Source: JADLGL01 sp963667605 (lineage in GTDB: Bacteria > Pseudomonadota > Alphaproteobacteria > Rhizobiales > Kaistiaceae). From it: DNA of 64,000 bases. Under the pieces are notes generated by a model that did no database searches, was not told where the DNA came from, and worked only from the letters and a program-made list of their open reading frames with translations. Each line of letters opens with the position of its first letter. Position 1 is the stretch's first letter. The position numbers were made by a program, and so were the translations under genes. This document shows positions 61,533 through 64,000 of this stretch, piece by piece. The stretch is from positions 62,001 to 126,000 of the forward strand of contig CAXXUZ010000003.1 of the NCBI GenBank assembly GCA_963667605.2, given 5' to 3'.

Positions 61533-63242
61533 ATGGCGAGGCGAACAACGTCGTCTACCTCATTCCCCCAGGGAAAATCCGGTGCTGCATCACCGAGCAC
61601 TTGCGCAATGACACCCCGGAGGAAAACGTGCGCCAGCGATGGGCGCGGAGCCCATGGAGGAGTACGGCGCTAAGGCCGACATCGGAATCGAAGTTGCGAT
61701 AGCAATGGGGCGCGCCCGGAAGCAGGCGGACCTCGTGGTGTACCGGCATGGGGCCGAACGCATCCAAGAGAACATCACACTCATCCTCGAAGCGAAGCGC
61801 GATGATGTGCTGCCCTCCGACAAGGACAAGGGGATCGATCAGCTCAAGAGCTACATGGCTGCCTGTGTGGCGTGCCGATACGGCCTATGGGTCGGGAAGG
61901 AGCGTATCGGCTTCGAGAAGACCGAAACAGCGGGGTTCGAGCAGATTCCGGACGTGCCGCGATTTGGGTCCGACACGGTTCAGCTCCCGACGCACGATGA
62001 TCTGACCCCAACACACGAACTCAACTCCGTTTTCCGGCGCTGTCACAACTACATCTACGCCAATGCCGGATTGCAGAAGGCCGAGGCGTTCCACGAATTC
62101 CTCAAGCTCATCTTCTGCAAAACCTATGACGAGGAAGAATCCGTTGGCGATCTGCGGTTCCGTGTCGGTACGAAGGAGCGAAGCACCGAGAGCGGACAGC
62201 GACGGCTGATGGAAGACCGGCTCGCGCCGCTCTTTCGCGATGTCATTGCCCGGTACCCCTTCATCTTCGAGGCGCACGAGACCATCCGGCTTGAGCCCCG
62301 CGTGGCTGCCTACTTGGTGTCCGAACTGCAATTCCTGTCGCTTCTCAACACCGAAACCGACGTGAAGGGCGATGCCTACGAGGAACTGGTTGGTGCCAAC
62401 CTTCGCGGCGACCGCGGGGAGTATTTCACCCCTCGCAACGTCTGCGATATGGGCGTTCAGATGGCGATGGCCCTTCACCCCGAAACCCGGATCACCTCGC
62501 TCAAGGTGCTCGACTGCTGTTGCGGTACGGGTGGCTTCCTCGTCTCATGGCTGAACAACCTGTACAACGTTCTGCTACGGCAGGAGGAAGCCCGGCAACG
62601 AGCGCAGACCCAGACCAGCCCCGAGCGGGCGCGAAAGCGTGTGAAGGACGTCTGTGACCGGAACCTCTACGGGCTCGTCAATCCTTTCCTTGTGCGCACG
62701 TGCCAGATGAACCTCGTGCTGCACGGCGATGGTTCATCGAACGTCTACCGAACGAACTCGGTGCAGCTACCCGGAGAGTGGGAGGAGGATGCACGGCGGG
62801 CGATCCCGTTCGGAAAGGTGGACGTGGTACTCACCAATCCGCCTTTCGGTGGAGAAGGGAAGATCGAGGATGGGCACGTTCTCGGGCAGTACGAGCTTCC
62901 GAGATGGGAAGCGCGGGCCATGCGTGGATCGATGCCCGCGGAGCAACTCTTCATCGAGACAGCGATGCGGTTCCTGCGGCCCGGTGGCCATCTGGTAATC
63001 GTGCTGCCCCGGGGTATCCTCAACAACCGCCGTGAGCGATTCCTCCGGTCATGGTTGCTGCAACGCTCGCAACGTGGACCTCCCGATAACGACCTTTGCG
63101 GCGAGCAAGGGAGTGAACAACCCGAGATCGTCGCCCGGATGCGGAAGGTGGTTGCAACCGGGACGACGTGTTCATGCCGATGACGGCAGGCATCAACAAA
63201 CGGGCAAAGCCCATCTATCTATGGCCGCGAGAGAGTGAATAA
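61517..63242 (+). pseudogene. N-6 DNA methyltransferase with HSDR_N-like N-terminus (type I-like), frameshifted at both ends
   Basis: An ATG at 61517, overlapping the HsdS-like gene, gives GKIRCCITEHLRNDTPEENV and RQRWARS. A shift near 61650 leads to EEYGAKADIGIEVAIAMG, then QADLVVYRHG and LILEAKRDD, a PD-(D/E)XK-like pattern as in HSDR_N domains. An HsdM-like helical region follows (GDAYEELVGANLRGDRGEYF and FTPRNVC), then SAM motif DCCCGTGGFLVSW and catalytic motif VVLTNPPFGGEG. Two more shifts after about 63060 lead to VDLPITTFAASKGVNNP and FMPMTAGINKRAKPIYLWPR, ending at TAA 63240-63242. The 490-residue core in one frame is otherwise intact. No helicase-type HsdR is present. Confidence 0.82.
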
Positions 63243-63302
63243 GCGAGGGGACCGAATCCGGGACGATCAGATCGCTACCGTCGCACCGGAATTTCGTCGG
63301 TG

Positions 63303-63325
63303 GGTGGAGTCAAGTATGTAATTCC
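63303..63325 (-). repeat. Right terminal inverted repeat of the transposon
   Basis: This is a perfect inverse copy of 59809-59831. Immediately outside is the second copy of the target duplication tctcgaacg (63326-63334). Confidence 0.93.
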
Positions 63326-63528
63326 TCTCGAACGGTGCAGAGGATGGTTGGATGATGCCGAGTCATCTTACCGCGCTCGGTTTTTATATCCTTCGCGTCC
63401 GGTCCAATCTGGTCGAGATCCGATCGGTTCTGGATCGCTAGCCGCGGTGACGCTTGGCGCCGGATCGGCGGCAGCCTAAAACGATTGCGATTCTTGTGTT
63501 GCCCGCCGAAAGAACTGCCCAAGATGCC

Positions 63529-64000
63529 ATGAAGACCGACACCCCGCCGACAAGGCTGGAAGACTATCGTGCGCCCGATTTTCTGATCGATCGCGTCGGA
63601 CTCGATTTCCGGCTCGACCCCACTGCAACATTGGTCGTTACCAAACTGTCGCTTCGGCGGCGGGCTGGAAATGGCGCGCTTAACCTAGTCGCGGACCAGA
63701 TTCGCCTGCGCGGTTTGTCGCTCAACGATACCCCCCTTGCCGACGATCAGTATGAGGTAACGCCCGAGCGTTTGGCGATCCATTCGCCGCCGGAGGAACC
63801 CTTCATGCTCGAGATCGAGACCGAACTCGACCCGTCGGCGAATACCGAGCTGATGGGTCTGTACCGCTCCAACGGCACCTATTGCACACAATGCGAAGCC
63901 GAAGGCTTCAGGCGCATCACCTATTTCCTCGACCGGCCCGATGTTCTGGCCGTGTACACAACGCGGATCGAAGCGCCTCGGGACGCGGCGCCAGTGCTCC
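63529..64000 (+). CDS. pepN: Aminopeptidase N (start only, runs off the window)
   Basis: PepN is a zinc M1 aminopeptidase that trims peptides in the cytosol. The ATG at 63529 opens MKTDTPPTRLEDYRAPDFLI. The N-terminal beta domain follows, with YRSNGTYCTQCEAEGFRRIT and YFLDRPDVLAVYTTRIEA, which are highly typical of bacterial PepN. The catalytic HExxH part lies beyond the window. The frame is open to the end. It lies 87 bases after the restored stop of the DUF2333 gene. Confidence 0.95.
   Translation, partial: MKTDTPPTRLEDYRAPDFLIDRVGLDFRLDPTATLVVTKLSLRRRAGNGALNLVADQIRLRGLSLNDTPLADDQYEVTPERLAIHSPPEEPFMLEIETELDPSANTELMGLYRSNGTYCTQCEAEGFRRITYFLDRPDVLAVYTTRIEAPRDAAPVL

Larger units (their letters stand above)
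59809..63325 (+). mobile_element. IS1595-family-type transposon carrying HsdS-like and methyltransferase passenger genes
   Basis: The element is 3517 bp. Its ends are perfect 23-bp inverted repeats (59809-59831 and 63303-63325, beginning GGAATTACATAC at the outer edge). The 9 bases tctcgaacg stand directly outside both ends (59800-59808 and 63326-63334) as a target duplication; IS1595 elements usually make 8 bp. Removing the element with one copy restores the DUF2333 frame exactly. Inside are a transposase, a specificity-like gene and a methyltransferase gene, all rightward with overlapping starts. Each contains frameshifts, so the element looks inactive now. Confidence 0.88.
58794..63441 (+). 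pseudogene. DUF2333 family membrane protein gene, with an internal TAG and a transposon insertion
   Basis: A TTG at 58794 (GGGGGA upstream) starts LQSALNWFGSLLAAIGRVLV. In the membrane span the frame meets TAG at 58956-58958 (VP, stop, FLGYLVFAWNAAWI) and then stays open. DUF2333 features follow: EACGLSYIVEAAADLIDLN, MGFLFIIDWHGTKLFDNK and DDLFMYAKGEMYAYYGIL. At 59808 a 3.5-kb transposon begins. Joining 59808 to 63335 continues the same frame with DGWMMPSHLTALGFYILRV and ends at a TAG at 63439-63441, giving 374 codons in total. The gene thus carries two separate hits. DUF2333 and pepN appear as neighbours here once the transposon is removed; whether that pairing is conserved needs a genome survey. 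Confidence 0.85.

Noticed and set aside
1..64000. CRISPR arrays, integrase or prophage genes and rRNA genes
   Set aside because: I saw no regularly spaced repeats, no phage or integrase proteins and no rRNA-like sequence in the window.

Overview
The window is a high-GC, gene-dense stretch of an alphaproteobacterial chromosome. It carries many families typical of that class: DUF2125, DUF2865, DUF2059, a TIGR02281-type retropepsin-like protease, an Atm1-type ABC half-transporter, a class II DAHP synthase and a short MTA/SAH nucleosidase. A Rhodospirillales-like lineage fits best, but I cannot place it more narrowly. Both tRNAs encode their CCA end. Most genes are housekeeping and intact.

Layout. 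0-2.2 kb: a membrane TPR protein whose frame runs into a piece of a DEAD/DEAH helicase at the left edge, then panB. 2.4-4.1 kb: an L,D-transpeptidase hit at its last codons by an IS630-type element. 4.1-9.6 kb: a leftward purine cluster guaB-VOC-rsmB-MTA/SAH nucleosidase-guaA. 9.8-17.6 kb: an MFS exporter, rlmE-ppx/gppA, and several secreted or membrane proteins, one frameshifted. 17.7-20.7 kb: tRNA-Gln and a complete elongation factor P module, efp divergent from epmA-epmB. 20.9-25.3 kb: pssA-psd, an Atm1-like transporter and a LysM protein. 25.5-36.2 kb: LOG protein, cysS-cimA, gltX, a lipoprotein L,D-transpeptidase split by a frameshift, nadE, msrB and DUF3144. 36.2-41.4 kb: a broken EamA transporter, DUF971, a doubly broken DodA-like dioxygenase, a class II DAHP synthase and a 2OG-Fe(II) oxygenase. 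41.5-50.9 kb: gor, rpiA, gph, tRNA-Val, a hydrolase, an orphan histidine kinase, a uracil-DNA-glycosylase-family protein, a rhodanese with an internal stop, Lrp and an AlkD-like protein. 51-58.7 kb: Mrp, a HerA-like ATPase, a protease, TauE, dusA and a second MFS protein. 58.8-64 kb: DUF2333 and pepN, separated by a transposon.

The most notable object is at 59809-63325. It is a 3.5-kb transposon with 23-bp perfect terminal inverted repeats and a 9-bp target duplication, inserted in the 3' part of the DUF2333 gene. It carries an IS1595/ISXO2-type transposase followed, with overlapping starts, by an HsdS-like specificity protein and a methyltransferase with an HSDR_N-like (PD-(D/E)XK-type) N-terminus. 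It therefore looks like a small mobile restriction-modification or modification unit. Removing the element and one target copy restores the DUF2333 reading frame to a natural stop. All three genes of the element now contain frameshifts.

Outside the element, six chromosomal genes are also interrupted: a secreted protein at 14.2 kb, the L,D-transpeptidase at 32.8 kb, EamA, the DodA-like gene, rhodanese and DUF2333. The three in-frame stops fit single transitions. Either the genome is losing non-essential genes, or the assembly has residual errors; reads would decide. The helicase piece joined in frame to the TPR protein at the left edge may be a rearrangement or an assembly chimera.
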